Positions 19,456 through 31,402 of a stretch of DNA of 64,000 nucleotides are shown here, one piece after another. A model generated the notes under the pieces. The model had not been told where the DNA came from. It searched no databases and saw only the letters and a program-made list of their open reading frames with translations. Position numbers and translations under genes: made by a program. This DNA comes from Seison nebaliae (taxonomy: Eukaryota; Rotifera; Pararotatoria; Seisonacea; Seisonidae). The stretch is from contig JALJEE010002697.1 of assembly GCA_023231475.1 (NCBI GenBank), positions 1 through 64,000 of the forward strand, in the 5' to 3' direction. Each line of letters opens with the position of its first letter. The stretch's first letter is position 1.

Positions 19456-22114
19456 TTCTGGTCGATTGTGTTGCTGGAGAGAAAATTATATTTCTTCTAA
19501 TTCACATTCAGTTCATTCAATTCAAATATGTTCGAAAACATCTCGTCAATATTATCTTCCTTCCGAACTCATTGAGACTAATCAGGAAAAGAAAAATATC
19601 TACGAATAGAATCAACTAATGTTACAAGAAATTTTTGGCGAGAATGAAAAATAGTATGAACAACTCTTAAACAAATGGTCTAATTATTTGTTAGTTAACT
19701 TTATCATATGCTCATCTGGAAACGAATAACGTTCCATTGCAAACCGAAAGACTAACGAGACATTGAGACACTTCCTTTTACTCAACAGAAGTAGTATTGT
19801 CCTCCTACTTCTACTCGTCGTCATTATGACGATGAGCTCATTGATAATGATTTATATTGGAAATGAATTCTCCCAATTCTCAAGTTCAACATTGGGCAAC
19901 ATGTTAACATCTTCATAACATTCATGGTAACAACTGCCAATAGTGCTCGAGAACGATATAAACATCTTCATTCACAAGAATGATACAGCTGCCACACTTC
20001 TAATTGTACATAGACGTTCCACTACCACTGTATCAGTTTCAGCAGGTTGCCAAGTATTCATTATGTCAGTTGTTGATGAAAACTCATCCTTCACAACAAA
20101 ATAAACGACATATTCATTTCCCTTATAGATCCACCATCAATTTCCTATCTGTTATTTCCATTATACTATTCTCCCCCATTCCACGATATCGTGCAGTGTT
20201 CCATAGACTTATCATCAGTGGAAGAAAGTTCCAATTGTATAAATGGAAACCATAAGAATGAAAGTCATTATTCGAATATTGAAAAATAGATCATCTGCTG
20301 TCTTCTATTTATCTTGTGCATTCTCATTAACACCTTCTCCCATGAACTCGCTTCTTCTCCTCTTCTATTATTTTCTCTCGATATTATGTAATGAATCTGA
20401 AGAGAATGATTGCGAATGGAATGGTAATGGCACAATCTAAATATCTCAGCATTATTGAGAGAACTATTCATTCAATAATATTACCAATTGATTGAATAGA
20501 ATAAAGAATTCTCCATTCAACACATTCTCATTGATAGAATTGTGACGTGTATTCCAACTGGAGACAAAACATTCAATTTACAAATTCTCAATAACTTCTA
20601 ACTCAAATTCATCTTGTCGTTACTTCATGACTAATACGTCTCATCCGTGATAGGATGGGGAGAGGAAGAATGAGAGAAAGCCTGATGAGAATTTCATAAT
20701 AAAACGATTTGTTAAATGACTCTAATAAGGGAATAGTAATAAAGGACTGATAGAAAACATATATACACATTGGAATGATTAGTGACGAAAGGTTTCGGAT
20801 GATGGAAATGGCGGAATGCTATTAACAATCCTACAACTTCATTACTTAATACATTTAATGGTGTTGTTGACCGACGTGCTTCTGTGTTTTTATCGAATTT
20901 CTTCGACTTATCTTTAAAAGATGAGTTTGACGGAAGTCTGCTTTTGCGATGGGAAACGGACGAAGAATGTCATAATGATCTCAATTCGGGCTGAGATAAA
21001 TCATCATTCAACGACGACAACCACATGGAATGAAGAGACATTACGTTCTAATTAATCATAAAATTATTTTACTCTTATTGAAAAGATGAATTTAAGTGTC
21101 TTTTATTCCATTACCATATTACTTATTTATCTAATTAACATTATGTAATCATCATTCTCTGATTGTACAATCAGAAATCAAACAAGTATAAATATACACA
21201 TAAACACACTTATCACTATATTGTTTGTTCATATTCTCAGTTTAATCAATTATCCGAGACCACTCGTGAGAAAGAAGCAAATAAAATTTAAGAGTTTCCA
21301 ATTAACTCATCCCACTCTTCGAAATGTTACGAGATAAACATACTCACTCCAGACCGAAACCGCCAATTCTTGGTCGATTCAGAGTTAATTAATAATTGTT
21401 TGCCACTGAATAGAAAAATATCTTCAACTTACTAAAAACGTCTAAAAGTAGTTTCTAATTCGTTTTAATAACTAATTCATTATATTTCTACCATTATTAG
21501 CAAATGGAAAGAAATCGGTTATTACAAGTTCTCTAAATTCATTAACGAAATTATTACATAAAAATTTATAGTAGGAATATTGACAAGTTTCTTTGAATAA
21601 TTTTTATGGATAAATATTAAACTCCTTCAATCAAATATCAAATAAAATGAATGCCAAATATCAAATAATGTAATTCCAGTCGTCCATTCATTCACATCGC
21701 ATTACATTACATTACTTTTCCGTCATATGATGTACTTGGAATATTTACAGGATTTACATATGGTTTCCATTTGGCAGATGAAAACATATTTTACGCCACA
21801 ATAATATTCTCAGTAACCAGTTATGAAAAAGGAAAACAATTAAAGAATTCGTAAGTTCGATTCGTTCCTAAAATTGCCTTATTGACTGTTTATTTTGCAT
21901 GTTCATAATGCATTTCTTCAACCTATCCAACTAATAAGTATTACGAAATACATATCGTTATTATTGAATCAATCTACATCCCAAAAAAACTATCCATTCG
22001 ATATGAAGATCTTCAACAATAAAATGTCATAATGTTACCAAAGATTCTTTATCGATGAAAATTTCCTTAAAAAAAGAAACTAAACATTAAAATAAATTAA
22101 AATTAATTTATTAC

Positions 22115-22157
<43 letters not shown>

Positions 22158-24001
22158 GTTCAATTAATTAACGATTAGAATATGAAAAGTCAATAAAGTT
22201 CTTTTCTTACAACTGTCCTTCGTCTTCACATATGTTTCTGTTCACATGTTCCTCAAACTCTCTCACCAGTTGAAACCGCAATATAACCTGACAACTGATG
22301 AAGTGAAATGAAGACGGTTGAAATAATCTGTAATTGGCTATGATATAATTCGTCTCATCATATTAAGAATGTATTAGAGGTGAACGATACTAAACTCTAG
22401 TTATATTCTACATTCTACTCCCTCACTTTTTTGTTCAATATGTCACCTCGCTCATTCATGCCCTCCCTCTTCTTTCACGTAATTTTTTACTTTAATTTTT
22501 CGTTTGTCCTTCTCACTCAATTGCTGCCAACGACTACGTGATATTTCTATTTCCGGTGAAGTTAAAATTGGAGAAATTAGGAGACTGTGTGAATATCATT
22601 GAGAGCGAAGGAAGTGAAAAAAACGTCAAACTTCCAAAAAAAATGTAAAAGACGACGATGCGTATTAGAGAGGTCCAAAACGAATTTTCCTCCCTTCTCT
22701 CACCAGATATCATTCAACTATTCTTTTTAATTGAATGTCTATTGCATAATCAGTAAACAAGAGATTTGTATGGAATATAAAGAAGTTCATTTCAGCTTAT
22801 TCTTCCTACAAATCATCGCCAACATCAACATCTTCTTAATCAACTTCCCAACATGAATAAACAAACCAGTTAACACACCGAAGTACAAGTACAGATATAG
22901 TATTTCTTAAACCTTTTTCTTCATCTCTAACTAAATAGACAAGCTATAACGGTATTGATCAAACGATATGTTGATATGGAGAAAAGAATGAGTCTCTTCA
23001 TATACTTTTTATGTTGATTGTTGACCTCAACATTCCAAATCGATGACGAAAACTATTAAAGCCAATTAGACAAATAGTAACGCGAATAATATGAATCGCG
23101 AATCGCATTTACCAACAGTGATATCAGATCCAATCCAACCAATTGATGTCATTACACTAATTCTCCCATACAACCACATGTGCATTCCCCAAACCCTTTT
23201 ATATTCAGTTTAGGATTTAATGTTCATTTCTTTATGTTACTCATGTTTAGTCATTTAGTTACCTAACCGTCAACTGAATAAATAATAAATAAAAACTAAT
23301 AATCATTTTCAACTTATGCACACCAGTTCGAATGAATCATCATTTAGATACGTCATAATCATCAGTGGTTGTCGGGCTGCTTCCTCTCCGAGTGAGGAAG
23401 AGAATTCTAATGGAATTGTTAGAGATTACATATAATATAAATAAAAATTTTATCATATTATGAATAAATCATTAAAATTCTTACATTAACCAATTTGCAT
23501 ATTGGTGCAGCTATTGGATCATATCTAATTATCGATCGGCTATTATGAATTCCTTATGAGAAGTTATCACATTCCTCCTCTCTTGGTGAAATGATCATGA
23601 AGAGACATCGAGGAAATAACATCAAGTTCAATCATCTGATATAATTCATAATGGAGAGAATAATTAGAATTAAGGGAAATAAATTTCCGATAAATTAGAG
23701 TTGTTGTTGTTGCTACTGATGATGATGATGGTTCTTTACAACCTTCACATAAATCTATTAATGAATAATTATCACGATTTACTCATATTTACTTTCTTAC
23801 TTGTATTATGTGATACATTCCGAACAAACGGCATATTACTGCATCAATAGACTTTACACAAAAGAATATAACTTACAATATTTACATAATGTCCACACTG
23901 ATTATTGGAAGAGATAAATCGATAAAACGTATTAACTTCTGTAATTTTACGAAGAAGAAGAAGAAACAGAAGAAGTAGAAAACCGTTTCTAAAATAACAA
24001 T
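19456..24001. other. Gene-poor interval
   Basis: About 4.5 kb without a supported gene. It should include the 5' region of the 1173-aa gene. An (ATT)n tract lies at about 22118-22160. Short frames on both strands show no recognisable domain. Confidence 0.55.
22118..22160. repeat. (ATT)n microsatellite
   Basis: About 13-14 uninterrupted TTA/ATT units in non-coding DNA. Confidence 0.95.
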
Positions 24002-24115
24002 ATGAGCAATCGAATAGAGATTCGTTTCCAAAAGGATATTTATTCTCCGAAAGAAAATGGCCTAAAACGATTGAAATTCCGATGTGAATTGAGATGGAAG
24101 ACGACGGAACCAGCA
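24002..24115 (+). CDS. Candidate first exon, unidentified
   Basis: ATG followed by 38 open codons (begins MSNRIEIRFQKDIY) ending at GCA|GTAAGT, a textbook animal 5' splice site. Composition looks protein-like, alternating charged and hydrophobic residues, but I do not recognise it. The downstream exon was not found with confidence. A caution: the well-supported introns elsewhere in this window do not use GTAAGT, so the splice site is weaker evidence than it looks. It may be the start of a plus-strand gene ending at 26174, or a chance frame. Confidence 0.3.
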
Positions 24116-25904
24116 GTAAGTTTATCTACCATTTGAATGATATGATTCGTGATATGATGGAAGAACGGAAAGAAGCGAAAATCTATTGCTCCAATAAACA
24201 CAATAACAGTCAACGTTCTATCATTCTTTCTATGCTGTTATTGTTCATTTTGGAGAATTAACGTTATGATTGGTCTTCTAATTATGTTGGAATTAATATT
24301 TCCATTTTCATTCCTAATCAACAATCATAAGTGATTGAATAATCATTTGTAATATGTGTGAACAATATTAACCAAATTAGATAATAGATCCATCAACGAT
24401 GATGGTTGAGGTCGACTATATTTATTTGTGGAATATTTCTGTTCAGAAAATTCTCAAACTGAAAACTTCGAATATTTGAGAGAGAAGAAGGAGGTGATGA
24501 TGATGAAGATGATAATAGAACGTGAACTAGAATGGAAAAACGAATTCGTTAAATAGAAATCTACTAGTTAGTGATGATGGATGAGGGGGAGGATTGTGGT
24601 TGAAAGGAAATGATCTATTGGATTTCCAATCCATTCCATTGATACGTAATTGCATGCTGGCAGATTCGACGAACAATATGTATGGGAATATAAATAAGAA
24701 GAAATTGAAAGTTCCTACATCATCAACATCATCATCGTCAAAAGCAGTTGCATATGAAGATTCATCTGATGGAATTAAATAGATACAATGTGTCTAATAA
24801 TTAACATGGATGGCATTGACTCATTGCCGTTTCATAATAATTTCACTTCAGTGACGAGACTAACAAAGAAGAATAAGTGTCGCCGCGAAATTTTCTCATC
24901 AAGACAAGAATGAAAGTAGGGGAGGGAATGAAGGTGAATAAGAATTGGGAAGAAAAGAAGAAGAAATGGATTTCTATTCAAACATAACAATCTCTGCAAG
25001 AAAAGTGCGGATGTAATGATTCAGAAAGAAAGTTTCCTCCGAATAAACTTTTTTGTTTGTTCAAACGACTTTCGATTTACTTTAAAAAAAATTAAACGAT
25101 TCCATACAATTCCATTGTTCAATCGAGGGAACGATCGAAGCTAAACGGAAACCATCAGATAATTGAATGATGATTGATAATGAACAGATCGATATTAGAT
25201 TAGATGGCATTGAGGAGAGATACGAGAAGAAAACTGTGAAATGTGGACACGGACTCGTTTCACTTCTTCTAGAACTCAATTTCGAAGTTGGTCGAGTTGT
25301 CCTTCACTCAACAGAAAGACAATCATTCTTCTAATTATTTTTCATCTTCTCAAATTTCTTTTGTTAATTTCTTCTGGAGAAAGAAATTTATTATTCCTTA
25401 TTAGAAGAATTATGTTACTGGAGTAAATAAGATATAAATGAGACCGAATGAAATTAGTAGAAGCTCAATCGTTTAACGAGCTCAAACGAAAAAGAAACAA
25501 TTGTAGGAACAATCACTCACTCACTTACTCATTTCATATTCGTAAATGATATGTGTATAGGTGCCAAATAATAGAAACTCTTTCTTACCCAACATCACTC
25601 ACACTAACTAATTGAACGATAATCTCAATCATATTTACTTTAAAATGAGCAAACAAATTCTAATTTTCATTCCATCATTCCATTCAATCTCCAACTACAA
25701 CGATTCTCGAGACGATAATTAAGCATAAATATTTTGTTCTATTGAAAAAACGGAAAAAATCGATAAATCATTTTGGGAAACAAGTAGAATTCAATTAAAA
25801 TTGATGATTAATAAATAAAACTGAATCAATTGACGAATTGAATACGGAAGATCCGAATTGTGGCCTTCGAATTTATCTAAACAATTACCAACAAATTTCA
25901 TCAG
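24116..25904. other. Unassigned, possible exons of a plus-strand gene
   Basis: Two short open stretches deserve note: 24594-24782 (+), ending in a Ser/Thr-rich tail with YEDSSDGIK, and a frame around 25165-25325 (+) beginning MMIDNEQIDIRL and containing KKTVKCGHGLVSLLLELNFE. Neither has a fixed exon boundary and I recognise neither. Confidence 0.25.
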
Positions 25905-26174
25905 ATGAATGTGAGAAAACGAACATCAGGAATTAGCGATATATCCGGAGGAATTACTAATGTTCAATCGTTATCGACTATATGGAAACAAATTGGAAAT
26001 TGTCAGAAAAGAATTAGAAGGAAATTCGTTTCCTTCTCCAAAATTTCCCAGAAGAAAGCGAGAAATGAGACGGAAGAAAATTATGAATCGTTGGAACTAT
26101 CGGCAAATTCACGACCGTTATATGTTCCAGTTTATTTAATTGATGGAACTAAATATGCTTTAACCACAAGCTAA
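25905..26174 (+). CDS. Candidate last exon or small gene, 89 aa
   Basis: Open frame preceded directly by TTTCATCAG, which would serve as a splice acceptor, so it may be a terminal exon, not a complete gene. The sequence is basic in the middle (CQKRIRRKFVSFSKISQKKA) and ends in YVPVYLIDGTKYALTTS, which looks like a folded or motif-bearing C-terminus. Not recognised. It stops 238 bp before the convergent C18orf32 homologue. Confidence 0.4.
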   Translation: MNVRKRTSGISDISGGITNVQSLSTIWKQIGNCQKRIRRKFVSFSKISQKKARNETEENYESLELSANSRPLYVPVYLIDGTKYALTTS

Positions 26175-26411
26175 TATACCACAATTTTTTCTTTTTCCAA
26201 TTGAAGAATTCCTCTAATTTATTCTGATTTAAGAATTGAAAATAAATAATGTTAGTGAGAGAAGAAGAAACATTTCACAATAGATGAAGAATAAATAGAA
26301 AGATTTTCTTTTAAATTTCACAAGTTTAGTTCTTTAGCGAGTTCATCTCCGCATTTTAACTTGAACACAACAAATTCTCAACAAACAATAGAAAACGAAG
26401 TAGAATTTTTA

Positions 26412-26615
26412 TTATTTGACCTTCTTCGTCTCATCGTCTGTCCGATTGGCGTCGGTGTTATTAGGTTGTCGATTCTCTTCCACTGCTTCCTTCATTTCGC
26501 CCAATACGCCAAGACTGACGAATAGTGGTCGAATATAGGGCCAGATATATGGATTGATGAAACTTATCCAAAGGAAAGTAAGTGCAGGGTAGATGAGACA
26601 AGGAATACAGACCAT
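26412..26615 (-). CDS. C18orf32: UPF0729 / C18orf32 homologue
   Basis: Small conserved animal protein, 67 residues from the MVCIPC start. An ATG seven codons upstream is possible, but the family begins MVCIPC. The first 36 residues are hydrophobic with a CIPC motif and the PYIWPYIRP segment, matching the family (MVCIPC...P..Y...PYIYP). The C-terminal 30 residues are polar and charged. The human protein (76 aa) is reported on lipid droplets and ER; cellular role little known. It lies 207 bp downstream of the ARL2BP homologue on the same strand. Confidence 0.9.
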   Translation of the reverse strand: MVCIPCLIYPALTFLWISFINPYIWPYIRPLFVSLGVLGEMKEAVEENRQPNNTDANRTDDETKKVK

Positions 26616-26822
26616 TTTGTCTAAACGAATGATCAAAAAAAAAATAAAAATTTCTAGAAAAATAAAAATAATAATTTATATTGAAATATTCTCATTTGAA
26701 AGTGAATGAAAGGACGTTGTAATGATTTGAATATGAAAAAAAAAGGAAAAATATGAAGAGAGAATAAAAAAGTTTGGAATAATAATATCGTCAAAAAAAT
26801 GACGAAAACAAATTTAATTCGA

Positions 26823-27482
26823 TTATTGTTCGATATTCTCATTTCCATTAAATACGATTGATCGTCCTGTCACTAAGAGATCAGAATAATTGGAATTATT
26901 GAGATCATCGATCTGATCATCATCATCTTCCTCATCCAAATTTAAATGATCACCATCGAGATGGATATCTATGGGCGAATCATCGATCTGAAGTGGAGTG
27001 ATACTAATCGCTGAGGAAATTAGATCGAGATTTGGATTCTGTTCATGATTGATTTTCATTCGATGATAATCTTTCATCATTTGTTGAAAAGCGATGAAAT
27101 CTTGAAATGATTTCAATAATTCCAATAAATCGTCATCAACTTCTGAATGTCGATTTATGAGAAGTTGCTGGAACGTCAACATATGGAAATCAGGAATTCG
27201 ATTGATTAATTCATTTGTGATGAATGTTTCTATAAGATTCGAATATTTCTCATGGAGATCAGTATAAATAAATTTCGATTCATCATTATCGATATCGAAA
27301 TGATGATAATTCATTTCCATAAAACGAAATTGAGTTTCTCGAAAATTCTCCTCCATTACAATGTCCTCCAACGTGCCGATAATGGAATCGAAGAGACGAT
27401 CCTCCTTTGATGCACAATTCTCTTCATCACCACCAAACAACTCGTCTTCATTCTCGTTATTCGTTAGATCGTTTTCTGTCAT
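26823..27482 (-). CDS. ARL2BP: ARL2BP (BART) homologue, ARL2/ARL3 effector
   Basis: 219 residues, against about 163 in human. The BART helical domain spans about residues 25-155: FDSIIGTLEDIVMEENF, then FIYTDLHEKYSNLIETFI, INRIPDFHMLTFQQLL and LLKSFQDFIAFQQMMKDY, each matching the family helices in order. Known BART proteins bind GTP-loaded ARL2/ARL3 and act at mitochondria, centrosomes and cilia. The extra length is an acidic N-terminus and an Asp/Asn-rich C-terminal tail (LDEEDDDDQIDDL). Intronless. Divergent from 6PGD, sharing a 669-bp intergenic region. Confidence 0.92.
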   Translation of the reverse strand: MTENDLTNNENEDELFGGDEENCASKEDRLFDSIIGTLEDIVMEENFRETQFRFMEMNYHHFDIDNDESKFIYTDLHEKYSNLIETFITNELINRIPDFHMLTFQQLLINRHSEVDDDLLELLKSFQDFIAFQQMMKDYHRMKINHEQNPNLDLISSAISITPLQIDDSPIDIHLDGDHLNLDEEDDDDQIDDLNNSNYSDLLVTGRSIVFNGNENIEQ

Positions 27483-28151
27483 ATCGTCACTGATGGATTT
27501 GTATTGAACTTCTCTAAAATTCTAAATTTCTTCACAAATATATGTTGAGAGAGAAAAGATGAAGAAGAAATTTTCTATAAAATTTTAAACAATCCACTCG
27601 CTACCAATCGAAATAGTTATATGAGTTTTATGGAGAATAACATAATCGATGAACGAAAATTGGAGGGAAATATGAAATAAGCTTAAAATTTTAATTTTCT
27701 TAATTTTTGAAGATTTTTAGAAGAATTCATTTGGAATCATCGTTAATTAAGGAATTTGGGTGGATATTTTGATTTGTTCGGAAACATTAATTGAATGTTA
27801 GAAATTGTCTTATTGTTGGATGACTCATGTGTCACTGGAGGATTGTTGATAATAAATTTCATTGAAGATTCTCATAAAATTTCATTCGACCCATTTATTG
27901 TGTATTAACGATGAATAGAACTATTTTTATTATTATTCTCTTAAAAATTCTTGTTAAGTAAACTTCTTTTTTGTTGATGTATTTTCTTTTGTGATGGTGT
28001 GTGAATGAGTGGCGAGAGAACATAAAGATGTTTAATCATCGACTATTAACTGAAGAAGAACAATTGAGAATTTGTATTAAATAGGGACAGAAAAGTTCCG
28101 ACTTTGACTTATTTCTTTTTTCAGAAAAATTCTTAAAAACTTCTTCGAACT
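27483..28151. promoter_or_regulatory. Shared upstream region of ARL2BP and 6PGD
   Basis: 669 bp between two divergent starts, so both promoters should lie here. AT-rich; no distinct TATA or other element was identified. Confidence 0.45.
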
Positions 28152-29597
28152 ATGTCGGGTGATATCGGATTAATTGGATTGGCTGTGATGGGACAGAATT
28201 TAGTCCTTAACATGAACGACAAAGGATTTAAAGTTGTCGTTTATAATCGAACTGCTTCGAAAATGAAAGAATTCTTGGCGAATGGTGCCGCCGGAACTGA
28301 GGTAACTGGAGCAGAGACGATTGAAGAATTGTGCAATAATTTATCTAAACCTCGAAAAATTATGTTGATGGTACGTGCAGGAAATGCCGTTGATGAAACG
28401 ATAGATCAACTTATTCCTCATTTGACTGATGGTGATGTGATAATTGATGGTGGTAATAGTGAATACGAAGACACACAACGTCGATGTGAGAGAATGAATG
28501 AATACAATCTTCTTTATATTGGAACTGGTATTAGTGGGGGTGAAGATGGTGCTAGATATGGTCCGAGTATTATGCCAGGTGGAATGCCCGAAGCATGGTC
28601 ATTAGTCAAAAATATCTTTCAAACAATTTCAGCGAAAGTAGACGCTGAACCTTGTTGTGATTGGGTGGGTAATAATGGTGCTGGTCATTTCGTCAAAATG
28701 GTCCACAACGGTATCGAATATGGAGACATGCAACTGATTTGTGAAGCATATTCGATTATGAAAGATATGTTACAAATGGAACAATCGAAAATCGCTTCTA
28801 CTTTCGACAAATGGAATCATAATAAATTAAAATCATATCTCATCGAAATAACTTCAGATATTCTCAAATTTAAAGATACTGACGATAATTATCTTCTTCC
28901 AAAAATTAGAGATACAGCTGGACAGAAAGGAACTGGTAAATGGACAGCAATGGCATCATTAACATTTGGACAACCAGTCACTTTAATTTCAGAAGCTGTT
29001 TATGGTCGTTTCCTTTCGTCGTTGAAAGGAGAACGAGAAAGCGCTTCCAATATTCTTCAAATCAGTTCAACACCTCAATTCAAGACACCCAAATCCGAAT
29101 TCATATCACAAATCGAACAAGCACTTTATGCGTCAAAACTCATCTCATATGCTCAAGGGTTCATGTTACTGAAAGCGGCCGATGAAAAATATGATTGGAA
29201 TCTAAATTATGGTGCCATCGCTCTCATGTGGAGAGGTGGTTGTATCATCAGATCAGATTTCCTTGGGAAAATTAAAGATGCATTCTCCAAAAATCCAAAT
29301 TTAGTCAATTTGATGTTAGACGATTATTTCAGTGAAGAAATTCGAAAATCGATCACTTCTTGGAGGAATATTGTGGCAGCGGCCGTGTTGAGCGGTATAC
29401 CCATTCCATGTTTCTCAGCTGCTCTCTCTTTCTTCGACGGTTATCGAAATGAACACTCATCCGCCAATCTAATTCAAGCACAACGTGATTATTTCGGTGC
29501 TCACACATACGAACTGGAGAAGGCACCAGGTGAATTCCATCATACCAATTGGACCGGTCATGGAGGTGCCACCGCTTCTGGCAAGTACAATGCTTAA
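28152..29597 (+). CDS. Pgd: 6-phosphogluconate dehydrogenase, decarboxylating
   Basis: Converts 6-phosphogluconate and NADP+ to ribulose 5-phosphate, CO2 and NADPH in the oxidative pentose phosphate pathway, in the cytosol. 481 residues, the usual length. The N-terminal Rossmann domain has GLIGLAVMGQNL (NADP fingerprint) and YNRTASK. The active-site region has DVIIDGGNSEYEDT and GTGISGGEDGARYGPSIMPGG, followed by the catalytic-lysine stretch GAGHFVKMVHNGIEYGDMQ. The helical domain has GTGKWTAM and the family signature LMWRGGCIIRS, and the C-terminal tail ends in FHHTNWTGHGG. It is a single exon with all key motifs intact. A polyadenylation signal AATAAA lies at 29706-29711. Confidence 0.98.
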   Translation: MSGDIGLIGLAVMGQNLVLNMNDKGFKVVVYNRTASKMKEFLANGAAGTEVTGAETIEELCNNLSKPRKIMLMVRAGNAVDETIDQLIPHLTDGDVIIDGGNSEYEDTQRRCERMNEYNLLYIGTGISGGEDGARYGPSIMPGGMPEAWSLVKNIFQTISAKVDAEPCCDWVGNNGAGHFVKMVHNGIEYGDMQLICEAYSIMKDMLQMEQSKIASTFDKWNHNKLKSYLIEITSDILKFKDTDDNYLLPKIRDTAGQKGTGKWTAMASLTFGQPVTLISEAVYGRFLSSLKGERESASNILQISSTPQFKTPKSEFISQIEQALYASKLISYAQGFMLLKAADEKYDWNLNYGAIALMWRGGCIIRSDFLGKIKDAFSKNPNLVNLMLDDYFSEEIRKSITSWRNIVAAAVLSGIPIPCFSAALSFFDGYRNEHSSANLIQAQRDYFGAHTYELEKAPGEFHHTNWTGHGGATASGKYNA

Positions 29598-30567
29598 AGA
29601 TGATGAGAATTTCGCTTAATTTTCTAGAATAGTATCCTCTATTCATCTTACCATTTCTTCATTAGAATCTTCAGTTAATTTATCAAAAATGAAATTTTCA
29701 TCTGAAATAAATTTTTGATTTTTTTTTTGAGAATTGTTTTGAATTATTTTGAAATTGTGTTGAAATTTCAATTAAATTTAATTTTGAGTTAAAATCAATT
29801 GACTGATTGATTATAAAAATGGAATTTTAAAAGTCTTTCCATAATTTAATTGGAGGTAATAGAATATTCTATTACCAAATAATATTATTTGATGTGTTGT
29901 ATATATAGAATTTATTTGTCTTAATATAAGTGGATGTAATTGATAATAAAATAATTTTAAAAAAGAGAGAGTGAAAGAGAGCGAAAGAGATAGGATTGAA
30001 GATGATCAGTTGAATAATACATTAATATTGGGAATTGAATAATAACTTGAATGAGTGGGAGAAGAATGGATAACATTAAATGATAAAATTTATTGATAAC
30101 TAACATTCATTTTGTGAGATTAGTATAAAGTTCATATTGACGATTGTTAGAATAAAATTAGAAAAATAATAATTTTTTTTCAAAGAAATAACAGTTATTC
30201 GGAGAAAAGTTTTTTTTTACAATAACGAATGACGTGATTTATATGTTGATGATGTGATGATGATGATGATAATGATGTTATTATGGACGAGTAGAAAAGT
30301 CCACCAGCTCACAAGAGACAACAACAGAATTTCGAAAATAATTTCGTTTAATAGTCGTGAAATGGCCATATGAGAAATAGATGGTCGTTAAATAAGAAAT
30401 ATGTTTTGTTCAATGGAACTCATATCAACGATGATGAAATGAACGTGAGAAATAGGAAAAACAAATGGGATTTACTTCATTTAATTTTGGGAAGAGGATT
30501 TAATTGAGAAGAAAAATATCGTTCGAATGTTTGAGAATGTTGAGGGAGAAAGTGAAGATAAATTCAG
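29598..30567. other. Convergent 3' region of 6PGD and kismet
   Basis: 970 bp between converging stop codons. Holds the 6PGD polyadenylation signal and a GAT tract near 30248-30271. No gene seen. Confidence 0.6.
29706..29711 (+). terminator. AATAAA polyadenylation signal of 6PGD
   Basis: AATAAA 109 bp after the stop codon, followed by T-rich sequence. Confidence 0.6.
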
Positions 30568-31367
30568 TTATTGTTTAGTCACATCAGGCATGATATTCCT
30601 GAGAACATCCTTCATATCTTCACCCATTCCATTAAACGCTTCCATCCAATTGGAATTATTCGATAAGAATTCATTCGCTGCATTTTGTAACGAGTTCATT
30701 TGACTCATATCCATGGAAGGAGTACTGGTATTAGATTGGGACTGTGCTTTGAACGACGAGGATGAAGATATATGATTCTGTGATTGTTGTCGCGTATTTG
30801 GCAGGAAAGGAGAATTATCCATTTTTAATCGTTTCGAAGTCTGATGAAGAGAGGAGGATGGTGAGAGAGTATCTTCGATATTTTTGAAAAGTGATTGAAG
30901 CAAATTGGATGTTGTCGTGTCATTCATTTCATTCCTATCTGTTAATTGTACCTGATCGATGGTGGAATGCTTCCGCTTCACATGACTAGATGATGATGAT
31001 GATGATGATGATGATGTTGCTGTGGCAGGTAAATTGGAAAGAGTTGAAGTGGAACTGCTAATAGTGGGACATAAGGAATCAGAAGAATTGTGTGTAGAAG
31101 TAAATGAATTTAACAATTGATTCAATTGAACATTGAAATTGTTGGGAAGTTCATTAGCGAATGAATTCGATATAGTTGTGGTAATTGGAGGAGCGTTGGA
31201 TGTTGAAGAATTATGTGAAACAGATGATGCTTTCTTGAATGGTTTGATTAGATCATTTGGTAAAAATGATTTTAAATATTCAAAATTATTTTCATCTGAC
31301 GAATCATTTTTTATATCATTCATTTGATTCTCATCAACTTTCTGGAAATTCTTTGAATTATTCTTTG

Positions 31368-31402
<35 letters not shown>

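Noticed and set aside
19456-24001. tRNA or other small RNA genes
   Set aside because: I looked for B-box-like GGTTCGAATCC and saw only partial matches without a cloverleaf; a covariance-model scan would decide.
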